64,000 bases of DNA from assembly GCA_949357655.1 (NCBI GenBank), contig CASHTG010000016.1, forward strand, positions 558,001-622,000, read 5' to 3'. Position numbers and translations under genes: made by a program. This DNA comes from Parascedosporium putredinis (Eukaryota; Ascomycota; Sordariomycetes; Microascales; Microascaceae). Below the pieces are notes generated by a model. The model saw only the letters and a program-made list of their open reading frames with translations, was not told the origin of the DNA and searched no databases. This document shows positions 33,422 through 45,059 of this stretch, piece after piece; position 1 is the stretch's first letter, and each line of letters begins with the position of its first letter.

Positions 33422-36196
33422 TTTGACTGTGTGGAAACTTCTTTCGTGGAGGGGGAAAAGCAAGAGGGACTGGAGAACAAGAACCCAAGACGAGGATTCC
33501 AAAGGTCACAGGTAAGATGAAGAACCTCCCTAATGAAGAATTGGTTTGGAAGGAAGAAGAAGGGAAGAAGTTGAGGGGAGGGATGAGAAGAAAAAGAGAG
33601 GGAGGGAGAGGATGGAAGTAAGAAGAAAAATTTAAAAAGACCAGAGAGCTTTGGGTGGGGGAGGGGCATTTGGGTTGCGCGAGTATGGCGAGGTCGGGCG
33701 GTGTGATTGGAATGGATTCTAATGGAGGGGAGGGGCAACCCAGCCCCAACTCGTGTCATCGAGGTACTTTCCCCTTTGGAACGGATGACACGGAGGAGCG
33801 GCCTGTCAAAGTAACCGTAGTGTACACGTACAGTCAGAGGAAACTGTAGGCACAAATGCAATGGGACGGGCAAACGAGTCCTACGAAGCTTGGGTCGAGC
33901 TTGGACAAAAGTTGTTCAAGTTGTCCGAGGTATAGATCCTATTACCACCAACCTCCGTCTCTCATGTCTTATCCGCAGCCCGGAGTACCATTTTGATGTC
34001 AGATCCACGCCCTCACCCACATTCTCGTTCATCCAGCAATGCAGGGCCGACAACGGGTTACAGACGAGGGTATGGCGGGGTAAAGGGGGAAAAAAACAAT
34101 AATATGTTGAGAGTCTCGGCGAGCTTGGACGGCCTGCACATGCCCATGCTGTACTTCCTTCTGACGAAGCCTAGGCCAATGGCCTCCCACCCTTGCTCTC
34201 TCAGTTACCCAGCTGTTGCCCGCCCATGTTTCCTTTCTCCTCTATCTCTAAAGGAAGGGATAGAGGTTCCTTTTACCTTCATCCGTTCTTTCTCCTACAC
34301 CTCCCTCCTCGCCTCTCACCTTCGGCCGCCCGAGAAGAGGGGGTGAGAAAGAAACCTTGGAAATGATAGGAAAAGAAGAGCTCTGGAAAGCCTTCTGCAA
34401 TTCAAGAATGACTGATCGTCCTTGATTAGGAGTGGCGGATTGATGTGCGACTTTCTCCGGCCCTATTGGTTATCGCCTCGGGTGCTACATCACTAGACTA
34501 GCAACATCCATAGACCCAACTCTTTTTCTGTCCAAGCCTTTTTTCGTTCCTTTTTTTCTCCCCTGTCTATTAGTGCCTCACTTTTTTCTTTCTTTGTTTT
34601 CATGTTTGCCTCGCTTCGCGCCCCTCTTTTGCCCGCACCTTTAGGAATCCTCCTTAGAAAAATGTACTCATTGTGCGGACTGGCCTCTCCTCAAGATTCC
34701 TTGGCTCCCTATCCTTCCGACCAGAAACCAGAACTCGTGCTGACGAGTTCTCCCAATCTCCAACCGCGCGCCCCCATGTCCCCCATCCCCCGCGGATCCT
34801 GTCCCTGTTTGCCGCCTGTGCCTTGCTCTATGTCCCTTCAGGTTAAGTGTTACGGAAGGAACAGGAGACTAAACAAGCTCCTCCCCTGATACTTTAGGCA
34901 TCGGCGTTGTCACTAACCTTGTTAATATCGGCGACCTCATCAGGACCCTGGGCCGAATTCGATTCGTCCAAATTCTGATGCGGTCTAGGCGGACCTGGTT
35001 GACGGCGCCGACTGCAAAAGAATCTCAAGTAATAGCAACGTTTGTTATTGCATACGGCCTGCGACTTTTGCAGATTCGCTTCAGGCCGCATCCGAGGGGT
35101 GGGCGAGCGATGAGCATGGCATGGGTGCCAGCTCACATCTGAGACGTCCTTCAACTATTAACCTCGTGCTTCTTTGTCGGTCAAACCATTATCTCTGGCG
35201 GACGAAAGCCAATTCCACTAGGAAAGTTCCTTGTACACGTGGTGATGGCCCTCCCTGGAACACACGGAAGAAGCACAAGAATGGACGCACGATGAAGCAG
35301 ATGAGAACTAGGCCTGCTGCTGGACTTGGCCCTTGTTTCGTTGCTTCAATTTTTCATACCATTCCTTTTCTTTTTCTCTTCTCTTCCCTGCCCCTTTTGC
35401 CTCGTCTGCGGAGGCGAGGGCGCTTCGCAGCTGCTTGCCCACCACCCTGGGGAAGGCGGTGACGGCGACCATACTGAAAATGGGACCTTGGAGATCTGAG
35501 TAATACCCCTTCCTTCCCGTTTCGAGTAGCATCCTGGGCGATGTCGGATGTGCCCCGTAAAAATACAAGTAGTAAGAAAAAACGGAAAAGAGAGACAAAA
35601 AAAAAAAAGGAGGAAAAAAAGAAGGCGAGCTAAGATGGTGCTAACGTGCTTGCTTTGCCTAGGGTAAATGTACACCCACCTAACCTGAACGTGTCATTCA
35701 TTTTTTCGCGCGTTGAAGTTTAGTTTGAGATGTACCTCGTGAAATCACCTGGGGATCAATTTTGATCATTTGCAACCCTCAGCGCTCCCCGGACAGTACT
35801 AGCAAGAGTTCAAGTTGTTCCTCGTGCGGGCCCCGAAACGACACGATGACCTCCAAAGAATCCGCAGCGGAAAATTTTTCTCTTACTCTGGCGAGGATCC
35901 GCTCCGGATTGCGCCATCGAGATGAAGTGGTGGTCTGTTTTCAATCTTTCTCTTGGTTGAATTCCACTTTTCGAGCTCTCTGCTTTCTTGTTTACACATG
36001 TCCTCCCTCCTTTGAGATAACCTTGAAGTGTAGTGTTCGCCGCTTTGATGGGAACTTACTTAGGGAAAACTAGGTATTATTACCCAACGTTGCGGGAGGG
36101 AGGGACTGATGAAAATTCTCGCCGAAGAGTTTTCCATGTTGAGCCTTTTCGCGCTATGGTTGGTCTCTTTTCTTCAGTCGATTCAATGTTGTCTGG

Positions 36197-36420
36197 ATCA
36201 ATTGTATGGAACCCCGCCATCGAGGACAACCCCAACATCGATCCGTGTCGCTCATTGGATCAATTGGGTTTGAGTTCTTTGCTCCATTGATCAATGTGCG
36301 CATGTTGTCTCAGTACCCCTCCAACCCCTCCATGACCCCTGCTCAATTCCCTGCCCTTCACCGTGATCCGGTTTTTAGGTCCAACATCAATGGATCAATG
36401 GATCAATGGAATGAAATGGA
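36197..36420. repeat. Cluster of GATCAAT/ATTGATC palindromic motifs
   Basis: GGATCAATTG at 36197 and 36257, a perfect ATTGATCAAT at 36286-36295, and a direct TCAATGGATCAATGGATCAATGG array at 36387-36409. It is intergenic. The same word recurs at 37204, 60572 and 7093. Confidence 0.7.
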
Positions 36421-37203
36421 TAGGATAGCTGCATGAGACCTTTCCCCTAAGGATTTGCTTATCAAGTCAAAAATCACCCCAGCCCTCTTCCTACTTGAAT
36501 CCTACTTGTGGCGTACTTTGCGCGCGGAAGGAATCTTTCGGGCCGTCGAATCAATGGTGGTCCAAAATCTGCTATCCCTGACGGCTTACATGGCAAGTAC
36601 CCTGGTTTCTCTCCGCTTCTGCATATTTCTTCCATCCTTTCTGGGTACCTCCAGCTGTCTGTACCATGATCCGTACCGTACACGGACGGACCCATTGAAA
36701 ATTATTGATGAGGGCGGCCGTCCAATGGATGACGAAGCTGCAAAGCTACCCCGCCCCCACCACCTTCAATTTGACCTGGAGCTTCAGCACCGAATGAGGT
36801 CGACATGAGGAGGGCGGCGCATCACCAAGGGCAACTATTGTCGTATCTCGACGCTTTATTTCACCTGTTTCGTTGGGGCCCGAAGTGGCCTAATCTAAAC
36901 GGTGCAATGGTATCAATAGATAACAGCCCTTTTCTCGATACACCGCAGTTTTTAAACTCTCGGCCATGGATGGGGAGTTAGGTCTCAGTCTGCGAGTCAG
37001 CCTAAGGCATGAAAAGAAACTTTCATGTTGTTGACACCTCCCAAAGGTTCCTTTAGCTCTCCAGTGCAGCTGCTGAAGGATTGGGGATGACGGGTGCGGC
37101 GAGTGAGGGCGCAAGCTTCGACAGTAATAAGTTGACCAAATTACCGAGCTACAGCAGCATGTAAAGGGTAATTGTAGCCGTTCACGCCACCTCCATCTTG
37201 GAC

Positions 37204-37226
37204 ATTGATCAATTGATCAATTGATG
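37204..37226. repeat. Overlapping double ATTGATCAAT palindrome
   Basis: Two ATTGATCAAT palindromes overlap by two bases (37204-37213 and 37212-37221) and run on into TGATG. It is intergenic. Confidence 0.8.
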
Positions 37227-38298
37227 ACTTGATGCATCTCTCATCGGAGGGGCGACCGAGTGGAATCGCTTCCAGAGTTATCGCTGCCCTTTCCATCTAT
37301 TGGAAGATTTTGCCGTCTCATCCTTTTATCTCCCCTTTCCCCTCTATAATATACGATATCACAAAGACTGTTTGTCGGACGAAACTCTCGCCTCTGCATC
37401 TTTGATTTAAGGCATCTAATGCGACCCAAGCCTCTCCCCGCCGGAGGATATTGCCAGGCAGATATGCATCATCAAATCGCTTTCCTAGAAATTGGCCATG
37501 GGCGTAAGGCGCTTCACCACACGCAGGGCGAGTGGCCAGCTCCTGTTCATGGACGGCAGTGTATAGCAGGGAGAAAGGAACAACAGAGAAAAGCTTGCAT
37601 GTATTCCTTTCACTTGTGTCCTGAGGATGGGAATCGCGAGGTAAGCAGCTAAGCGTAGGAGGATCTTCGCTGGCTTGTGAGTATTCTGCCAGGGCCTCCT
37701 TCTTTGCCTCCTGAAAGATCCCCTGCTCCTTGCGTATCTTCTCTTGTCAAGGCAGTTGTTGCCACACCTGATGCCTGCCAGGTCTGGTGTCCAAGGGTCT
37801 CTGGAGCGGGGAGCCAAGCCCAAGCGTTGTTCCCGAGTTCTTCGAAGAGTCCCGAGCCTTGCGAACCTTTCGAACTATTTGCAGTCTCCTAAAGGGTGGC
37901 ATACCACGCGAATCGAGTCATCACGCGCCTCCCTCCGAATAGTCTCTCCTTCGCTGAATAAGAAATAGGAGAAGAGAAGACCTTATCAAGAGGTTGGGCT
38001 TGCGGAGAGAACGCTAAGGAATTCGCTTTATGATTCGACATTGCTTCTCAGCATGATCAGTATCGCCGAAGCGCTATACTGAAGCAAATACACAAGATAC
38101 GTTCTTCGATTTGCACCAAAAATGACTACATACAGACTTCAAGTAGGTGGCGATGGGTCCGCGGCCATCCGTCAATAGATATAATTCGATCGGTATTATG
38201 GGTCTCGTATGACAAGCACCCTCGCTGTAAAGATATTAGTAGCGAGAAGAACACGAGGACGGTTCACCGCAGCATCACTTTGTTCCCTACATAAGGAT

Positions 38299-38720
38299 CT
38301 ACAAGACCAATAACCTCGAAAAGGACAAACAACGTACGATGTAGTAGTTGAGAGAGAACCGCTCTGGAGTTGGCCTGAACCGGCATCCCGTCACCGGATC
38401 ATCTTCAAAGGCGTCGGGGTGCCGACTGAATATATATAGATATATATGCCTACTGAGCCGCAAGCCTACCGCCAGGTTCGTGATGGCAATCGCATACCCG
38501 TGGTCGGGGAGGAAGAACGCGGCGTGGTGGTGACCGGATGTACAGATACTCTCCACCAATCAGGACTACCAAGGGCTTCAAGTGACAGAAATTGAGGTGG
38601 AGCGAACCAAGGACCTAATAACAACCATTTATGAAAATCACATTACTAGTCTTACGAACCGTTTCGTCTCGTCGGAGGAGCTATGGAGCTTCATTGTGGG
38701 TATAGGTGGGTAAAACTGAA
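38299..38720. other. Protein-like segment of unknown identity, possible gene relic
   Basis: On the minus strand, 38299-38559 is open for 86 codons with a stretch reading HPDAFEDDPVTGCRFRPTPE. On the plus strand, about 38543-38719 is open without an ATG and reads like a helical protein (VTEIEVERTKDLITTIYENH). I recognise neither. They cannot both be one intact gene, and AT-rich tracts interrupt the area. It could be a decayed gene or chance. Confidence 0.2.
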
Positions 38721-39040
38721 CGGTTCATTGTGCTCTTTGCCACCTGTACAAGGTCCATTGCAATGCCAGATGAGGATCCTCGAACCCGCCACTAAACCTA
38801 ACGCTGCCTTCCTGGTCACCCTTTGATGTTGATAGGAAGCATTTTAATTCTCAAACTGGCGTACGTAGGAGCTTAGAGAGGCTTTGCGAGAGGCACGGCA
38901 CGACAACGGAAAATAGCTCTCCGCGCCCATCTACTTCCCGGAAAGACACCTCCCGCCAACCCCACCGCCCAGCCCACGGCGAAATGAATAGAGCTCACAT
39001 AATTCCAGGTAATAGACCACATATTCACAAATCGAAGCAA

Positions 39041-39138
39041 GGGCAGATAGCTCAGTGGTAGAGCGAAGGATTGCAGTTCTCGGCTGCGACATGCTGCAAG
39101 ATATCCTTAGGTCGCGTGTTCGATCCACGCTCGGCCCT
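39041..39138 (+). tRNA. tRNA-Cys (anticodon GCA) with a 26-nt intron
   Basis: The A box TAGCTCAGTGG and B box GTTCGATCC are in place. The D arm is GCTC/GAGC. The anticodon stem AAGGA (39066-39070) pairs with TCCTT (39104-39108). The anticodon GCA is at 39073-39075, and the intron at 39077-39102 starts after position 37, the canonical nuclear site. The T arm GCGTG/CACGC is perfect. The acceptor GGGCAGA/TCGGCCC pairs at six of seven positions, with an A-G mismatch at 5:68. A TTTT pol III terminator lies at 39142-39145. Confidence 0.92.
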
Positions 39139-39496
39139 TCCTTTTGGCCTTCATTCAGCGATTCATTGGGGATTCGCATTTTATTTTTCGTTTCTGTCAT
39201 TATTTTATTGCTTTTTGTGATCCATATTCTATATACAGCGTGCGTTGTTTCCCAAGAAGCATAGGAAGTGTCGTTGTTTTGTGGCCTATGAACAGGCTGG
39301 CCTTTTTCGATAGTCTCCCACTTCACCTACTTTGGGCCAAGTGGCTGCATCATCAAACTTGCGAGTGAACACCTCCTTCCTTCCGGGTGTGTATGCATAT
39401 CTTGGTCATCCGTGATGTAAAGCGAATACCAGTACGGCTTCTGACACCTTTTGGGTGTATAGGACTACGAAAAAGGGGGTATATATATATATCATC

Positions 39497-40197
39497 TTAT
39501 TTCTCGAGATTTATACTCTTCCCGAACCGGGCATATAGCTCGACCTTGAGCTGGGTCATCTGGTCTTGGATGGAGGAAATATCATCCCTTAACCGAGCCA
39601 CGTCTTTGTCTATTCTTTCCGAGGCCTTTTCAAGCATCTCTTGCGCCTGTTCTAGCTTGACGTGGTAGAATGCGTCTCCAATCTTGTACCTGTAGAAGAG
39701 AAAGGGTCGCATTAGCCGGACGGGCTTGCCAACTTGTGCCATCGCCAGTATTGCTAATTCTCCCAAGCGCTCATGTTCTGGATGGAGGAGAAGGGGGAGG
39801 TCTTACGGAACAGTTTCGTCTTCGTCTGCTAGTTCGAGTTCCATGCTGACATCGTCTAGTTCTTCTTTCTCTTTCTGTTATTTGTGGTAGGATTAGCGCC
39901 CGATCTGTCTCCAGAGTTGACTTCTTCAGTCGATGGGGAGAGAAGGGCGGATCGAGAACGAACCGCCTTAACTTTGAGCTCTTCTTCGAGGACCTGCTCG
40001 CGCGAGCTAAGCCGGCTAAACTTGTTGATCCTGTCCTGGTCTTCGCGGCGCACTTCAACCTCGTCCCCGCGGACTTTTCGTCCTCTTTGGTGAGCTATTC
40101 CGGGTACGTTAGCTCTATAGTCGGGCTCGGAGAGCGAGGCCTGCGTCTTGGGAAATTGATAAACGGGGAGGATACTCACCATGCGTCTTTGCATCAT
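39497..40197 (-). CDS. Prefoldin subunit 4
   Basis: Four exons read complement(39497..39689, 39807..39874, 39964..40094, 40180..40197), about 136 aa. The tiny first exon encodes MMQRRM and splices to LTKEDEKSAG. DEVEVRREDQDRINKFSRL, the beta-hairpin ELADEDETVPYKIGDAFYHV and the second coiled-coil helix ending QLKVELYARFGKSINLEK follow. This is the beta-type prefoldin layout (helix, two strands, helix). Prefoldin hands nascent actin and tubulin to the TRiC chaperonin. One missing base at CCCC 40065-40068 is implied. Either of two adjacent ATGs (40197 or 40194) could be the start. The gene is divergent from CENP-W across 368 bases. Confidence 0.9.
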
Positions 40198-40565
40198 TGT
40201 GGCGACTTGCTGTGCACTCGGATTATGGTGCGAGACCGGAAAGACTGGTTCAAGGAAGCTTCGTTGCTCAAAGATTTGGAGGGTCGTTGCGACGTGTGAT
40301 GGAGGGGTCAATTTTCCGCACCGCTGTTGGGTCGCTGAGAGAACACCACTCGCACTGTGCGGGGCGTGGAGCTCCAAAGAGTGTTGAAGAGGAGAAAGTA
40401 AACAGACTTGACTGTGCGAGGGATTCGTTTGGCTTATTAAATTCACTATGCTCGTCAAGGAGCTTGTTTGGTGCATGATGTCCCGTCCGTCTCCCATCTT
40501 TGCCTTCCCAAAGTCAACGCGCATCACGCTTTGAGAACACAACGCAGCATTCAGAACAACCAAAC
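40198..40565. promoter_or_regulatory. Compact bidirectional promoter, prefoldin 4 / CENP-W
   Basis: Only 368 bases separate the two start codons, so both promoters must overlap. An ACGCGC (half MluI-box core) lies at about 40519-40524, 45 bases before the CENP-W ATG. No clear TATA box is seen. Confidence 0.55.
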
Positions 40566-41067
40566 ATGGCGCCCAGTCAAAAAGTGTATCCGCGAGGTAC
40601 GGTGAAGAAGATTGTCAAGGCGCATTCGAATCTCAACATTAGCAAAAATGCGGATATCTTGGTATGGCTGTTTTCCCGTATCATGCTTGTGCGACGCGTA
40701 GCGCAGCTGCGTTGCAAAAGGACGCGACTGACAAACATGTTCGCTCCTAGATATTTCTGGATTACGCTTTGTTCATGCAAAGGTGAGTTGCTGCCGAGTT
40801 TCCTCGAGCCTGTTCTATAGCAGGTACGCCGGATTTGCTCTGGAGTGCTTATACATGTCCAATAGCCTTGTGAAAGAGGCCGCGATTCAATCAAAGCAGG
40901 CCGGCGAGCGTAATATTGCTGCCTGGAGCGTGAAGAAGGCAACGCCCGTGAGTAACCGTGGTGTCGATGGTTTCCTGCACTGACTTGGTCTAAACGAGAG
41001 TCTGGATGAAGGCTTGGGGCTAACTATGGGCTGTATGTAGGATACGCTGGCGAAGTTTAATGGCTGA
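40566..41067 (+). CDS. CENP-W, histone-fold kinetochore protein
   Basis: Four small exons (40566..40661, 40751..40782, 40866..40947, 41041..41067) encode 78 aa. The sequence reads MAPSQKVYPRGTVKKIVKAH, then SKNADILIFLDYALFMQ, EAAIQSKQAGERNIAAWSV and DTLAKFNG, a complete histone fold. CENP-W dimerises with CENP-T and, with CENP-S/X, forms a nucleosome-like particle that wraps centromeric DNA. The length and the K-A-H / L..Y..F.....A..A...G pattern match fungal CENP-W homologues. All junctions are GT-AG and keep frame with no missing base. Exon 2 is only 32 nt. Confidence 0.85.
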
Positions 41068-43094
41068 GCATTCGTCAATTCTTTTGATGCTGAAGCGATA
41101 TTCACACCCCCGAGACCGGCTACTCGACTCGGAGCCACGTCCTCGTCCAGCACCTCCACACTTCCTCTTCGCCGGAGACCATGGTTGACGACTCGAGAAC
41201 ATGTTAAGGAATATGGGAAATTCACGATGCCTAGACTGGCATTGCAAGAATTGAATGAGAATGGGGGTGAATCTTGGCGCAAATAAGCTACCAGATGCAG
41301 CAAAATTCAAGGTGGACGGCCGTGGATGGTCGACACCACGGGGACGCAAGGGGTATCGTGAGCCTGGGTGGCTTGATTAGAAGCGTGGTTTGTAGGCAAC
41401 GTAGCTGGATGCGCCAACGGCGGGTTTCTCAGCCACTACAAACAAGCAGGCTTGCTCCAGGGCTCTCCATGACGAGCCTTGTGTCACCAGTGCCACTGGC
41501 GCGAAGCCCCAGGATTTTAGCATGGGCGCTAATGTAGGAGGCCATGCGTGGCCGGTAGAAGGTCGCCGTTTGTGTAGCTCGCAAGCATGGACAACCTCTA
41601 TGGTATATATACCTAGGGTGTTCGTTGATTCTTTCATTCTTATGGACGAAATCAGGGTTGAGGACGGGTCATGGTTGGAATGGAATGCTTGGGCTGGCGT
41701 GTACATGTAGGGAAATTTGAGGCGGCAGATAGTAGGTTCTAGAATATTTGGGTGTACAACGCATGTGGGGGTTTCTTTAACACAGATTGATGAATGATCC
41801 CCCCGAAACACCACGCAACTGGTAGAAGAACATGCCTATCCCTCTTGGAAAAAGATTGTCCTCACGGAATACCAACGCGCCTGGGAAGCGCAAGGAAATG
41901 GCCATGGTTCTTGTGAAGTTCCCGTCTGGGTTGCTAGTGAGGAGCTATATGTTCCTAGGGCCGACCGCACCTCTTTCTTCGTGCCGGCAGCGTGGCCTCG
42001 ACACCCGCAGCGCTGTGCTACGACCGGGCCAAGAATGCGAACGAAGGGAGACCGGTAGCATGTCGCCCGGATGTCGTGAGGAGAATAAATGTCATGTCTA
42101 GGTCCTGGTGCTATCGTGCTCGTACCATTCACGATGGCTTAGAGTTCTGGGAACTGCGATGTAGGCACCCTTTTACCCCTTTTCAGAGCGAAGGCAGCCG
42201 TAGCGGCGGTACACGACATTTTCTCGTGCGCAACGAAATCGACCAATCCATTTAGGGATGTCGATTGGGTCGGCTCTGGCGTCGTCGTTTGTAAGCTGAA
42301 GCCTAAAATGCCTGTGGAGCTTGTACTTGTAGGGCACTGACGCTCGATTCAATCGCCCCGGATTCCTCTGCTAATGGCCAGGGGGGCTACTAAGAAGTCT
42401 AGAGCCGGCCGTCTCCATGGCTCGGCCTCTCCATCCAATGGAATCGATCAATCAACGATGCACGCCCAGTGGGGGTTCTGGGATGTGGGCAGGGCAAGCA
42501 AGAGAGTCCGTGGCAGCTTCCCCATCCCTCTTTTATTATGACAACCATGCCTCGTCAGGACTGAGAATTTTGGAAACCCTCCTCCCCCAAAATTCCTACC
42601 CTTCTCCCCTTTCCATCATTCCATTGACTTCCTCAAAAGTGCTTGCTTCGCATACCTCCTAGCAGTGTTTCTATCACTTCCCAGCTCCCTTTCGAAGGCC
42701 ACTTCCATCTTTCCACATCCTCCAAACTCCCCACGTGGACCGCAGCCTTGATCTCTCATCTTTTGTTGCTGGTGAGAGAAGCTCTGCGTCACACCATCAC
42801 TTTCCCAAAACGCACCCAACCCTAGGAGCGCATTTGCCTAGACGACGTGCGCCCACCACCCTTTATCAAGAATTGATTGCACACAAATTTGACGGTGGTG
42901 CATCACTCACGGATTCGTCCACCCCACTCGAATCCTCACGACCTTTTTCTGGCTCGACAAAAAAATCCTTCTCCGGCTCATTTTGCTCACGTCTGCGAAT
43001 CGCAAATCCTACAAGCAGGGCCGTGACGCAGATACATACACCTATACCTCTACCTACAGATACACGTACCCGTACAACCCACACCCTACACGAA
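41068..43094. other. 2 kb interval between CENP-W and the YAG7-like gene
   Basis: The last 500 bases are C/T-rich and fit the leader of the downstream gene. In the rest, two stretches look protein-like without a recognisable domain. One is 41377-41814 on the minus strand (reads SWGFAPVALVTQGSSW near its end). The other is about 41791-42054 on the plus strand, which lacks an ATG. Neither supports a gene model. Confidence 0.4.
41377..41814 (-). CDS. Unrecognised 145-codon ORF, doubtful
   Basis: The ORF is open from ATG 41814 to the stop at 41377. The second half has balanced, protein-like composition (EQACLFVVAEKPAVGASSY) while the first half looks random. No family is recognised. It could be the last exon of a broken or frameshifted gene, or chance. 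Confidence 0.15.
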   Translation of the reverse strand: MVFRGDHSSICVKETPTCVVHPNILEPTICRLKFPYMYTPAQAFHSNHDPSSTLISSIRMKESTNTLGIYTIEVVHACELHKRRPSTGHAWPPTLAPMLKSWGFAPVALVTQGSSWRALEQACLFVVAEKPAVGASSYVAYKPRF

Positions 43095-44758
43095 ATGGCT
43101 GCCCCCGCTGCTAAGTCTGCCCCATCTGGCGCCAAGGTTCCCCAGAAGAAGGTCAAGGTGATTGATAGGACCGCCTCACCTGCCCCTTCTGCCTCTGCTG
43201 CCGAGAAGGACGGCGGCGATGACCAGGAGAACGCCTATATCCGTGAGCTTCAAAAGTAAGAACCTGATAACACCCTCGCCCTCCTCCTCATCTCCATTTC
43301 TGTTAGTAGTCCCTCAAAGCTAACCCTCTTTGTTTTTAGGAACATTCGTAACGTTACTAAGAAGATCGTGAGTCTTTGTTCTTCCTATGTTCCGATGCAC
43401 TGACTTGATTTAACCGCTACCGACTGCGGGCATATGGCTGTACAATTATTCGTGTTCTTCTGGGTATGCTAACTTTCCGATACAGACCAATGCCTCGAAG
43501 ACCGATTCCTTGCTCAAGGAGCACGCTGGCAAGTCTCTTGAGGAGCTCGTCTCTACGAGGATCATCAATGCCGACCAGAGGGCCCAGATTCTGAAGAAGC
43601 CCGCTCTCGAGGCCCAGCTTGCCCAGTACGAGGAGCAGCTTGTCCAATACAAGAAGATCGACGCCGAGTACCGCTCAAACACCGAGGCTCAAGTCCAGCG
43701 TGTACAGACGACTTTGACGGAGAAATTTGAGAAGGAAAAGGCGGACGCCGTTAGGGAGATTCAAGAGAAGGCCGAGGCTGACATCAAGACTTCCCTCCAC
43801 GACAGCCTCCTTATCGTGTCCCAGTTCCTGCGTCTTGCCGCCGCTCGCCGGATCGACGAGGAGTCAGATCCCGGACTCGACGAAAACCTTGCGCTTGAGG
43901 GGATTCTCTCCGCCGTATACTGTGGCGATGAGAATGCCGTCACCACCATGCTGAAGCTGGTTGAGGGAACAAATGATCGCACCCAAAGCACCGCTGGCGA
44001 GGAGCTTGAGTCTACATGTAAGTTATCGTCAAGAGATTACCGACGCGCAAAGAAGGCCAATTACTAATGATCTGTCTAGTCTCTCATGTCAAGTCTGTTT
44101 CTCAGGCTTACCTTGCCCAATACGAAGCCGCCCAGGAGGAGGCCGAAGCAAAGCCCGAGGGCGCGGCTGAGAGCGAATCCGCCAATGTTGATGCTGCCGC
44201 TGCCGCTGCCGCTGAAGCAACCCCTGCCGCCACCGAAGAGAAGGCCAACGGCGACTTGGCTGACGCCGAGAGCAATGGTGCTGCCTCCGCTCCGGAAGAG
44301 CCTGCCGTTCCCGAGGTCGCTGCCGATCTCTCGGCCTCTCAGGAGTGGGTTTCTGTCCCCCGGCCTACCGAGACCGAATCTAGCGCGGAGGGGAGCCCTG
44401 TTGTTGCTACCAATGGTCAATCCTGGGCCGACGATCACCCTGAGCCCTCTCCCGTGGTATGATATTATCCCCTTGCCCCTCAGTCATGTCGAAAGCATCG
44501 TATCTAACTTTGGAAACAGGCCCCTGCTGCTGCTACCCCTGCCGCACCCGCGGATCCTAACGATGGCTTCCATCAAGTCCAGGGCCGACACCACCGTGGC
44601 CGCAACGAGCGCGAAGGTGGAAACTGGCGTGGTCGTGGCCGCGGAGACTGGCGGGGCCGTGGTGGCCACCGCGGAGATGGACGGGGTCGCCGAGGCGGCC
44701 CCGAGGTGGAAGTGGCGGCGTGGCCCATCGTGGCCCCCGTCGCACCGAGGAGTCCTAA
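43095..44758 (+). CDS. YAG7-like conserved fungal protein with C-terminal RGG region
   Basis: Five exons (43095..43255, 43340..43367, 43486..44017, 44080..44456, 44520..44758) encode about 445 aa. A Lys/Ala-rich N-terminus leads to YIRELQKNIRNVTKKITNASK. A long coiled-coil core follows (ADQRAQILKKPALEAQLAQYEEQ, then FEKEKADAVREIQEKAEADI) with SQFLRLAAARRIDEE, then an Ala/Glu-rich linker. The C-terminus is rich in RGRG, GGHRGDGRG and similar RGG boxes, which suggests RNA binding. The core matches the family usually annotated YAG7-like, whose molecular function I do not know. A missing base at CCCC 44699-44702 is implied; with it the end reads GPRGGSGG through RRTEES and the stop is TAA 44756-44758. 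Confidence 0.78.
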
Positions 44759-45059
44759 CCGAATTGTCGGGACCCCTTGACAGGTAACCACTGCTGGAGC
44801 CACTTTACCAGTGTACGTGGTGACTGTTGTACCTGCTTTCTCACACCATTTTTCCAGCAATGACCGCATATCCCCAGCATTCATAGATTGCTGTTCCTCC
44901 CCATGTACTCGTACTCATCTTACACCGACCCCTACACGTTATGACTTTTGTTTTCCTCGTCTTTTTTCTTCTTCATCTGCACAGCATGCGTCTAGGATGG
45001 GTATAAAAAAAAGAAGGGTGCAAATTAGCATACTGGTCCTGCATTATTATTATTTTTTG

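Larger units (their letters stand above)
33422..39040. other. 5.6 kb stretch without a confident gene
   Basis: The first few hundred bases are the met6 promoter and leader. A pyrimidine tract at 34520-34600 runs straight into an ATG at 34602 that opens a 95-codon ORF of unknown kind, which I do not call. The region from 36.2 to 37.2 kb carries clustered TTGATCAA-type palindromes. An unassigned protein-like segment lies at 38.3-38.7 kb. The composition is more A/T-rich here than around the housekeeping genes. Confidence 0.5.
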
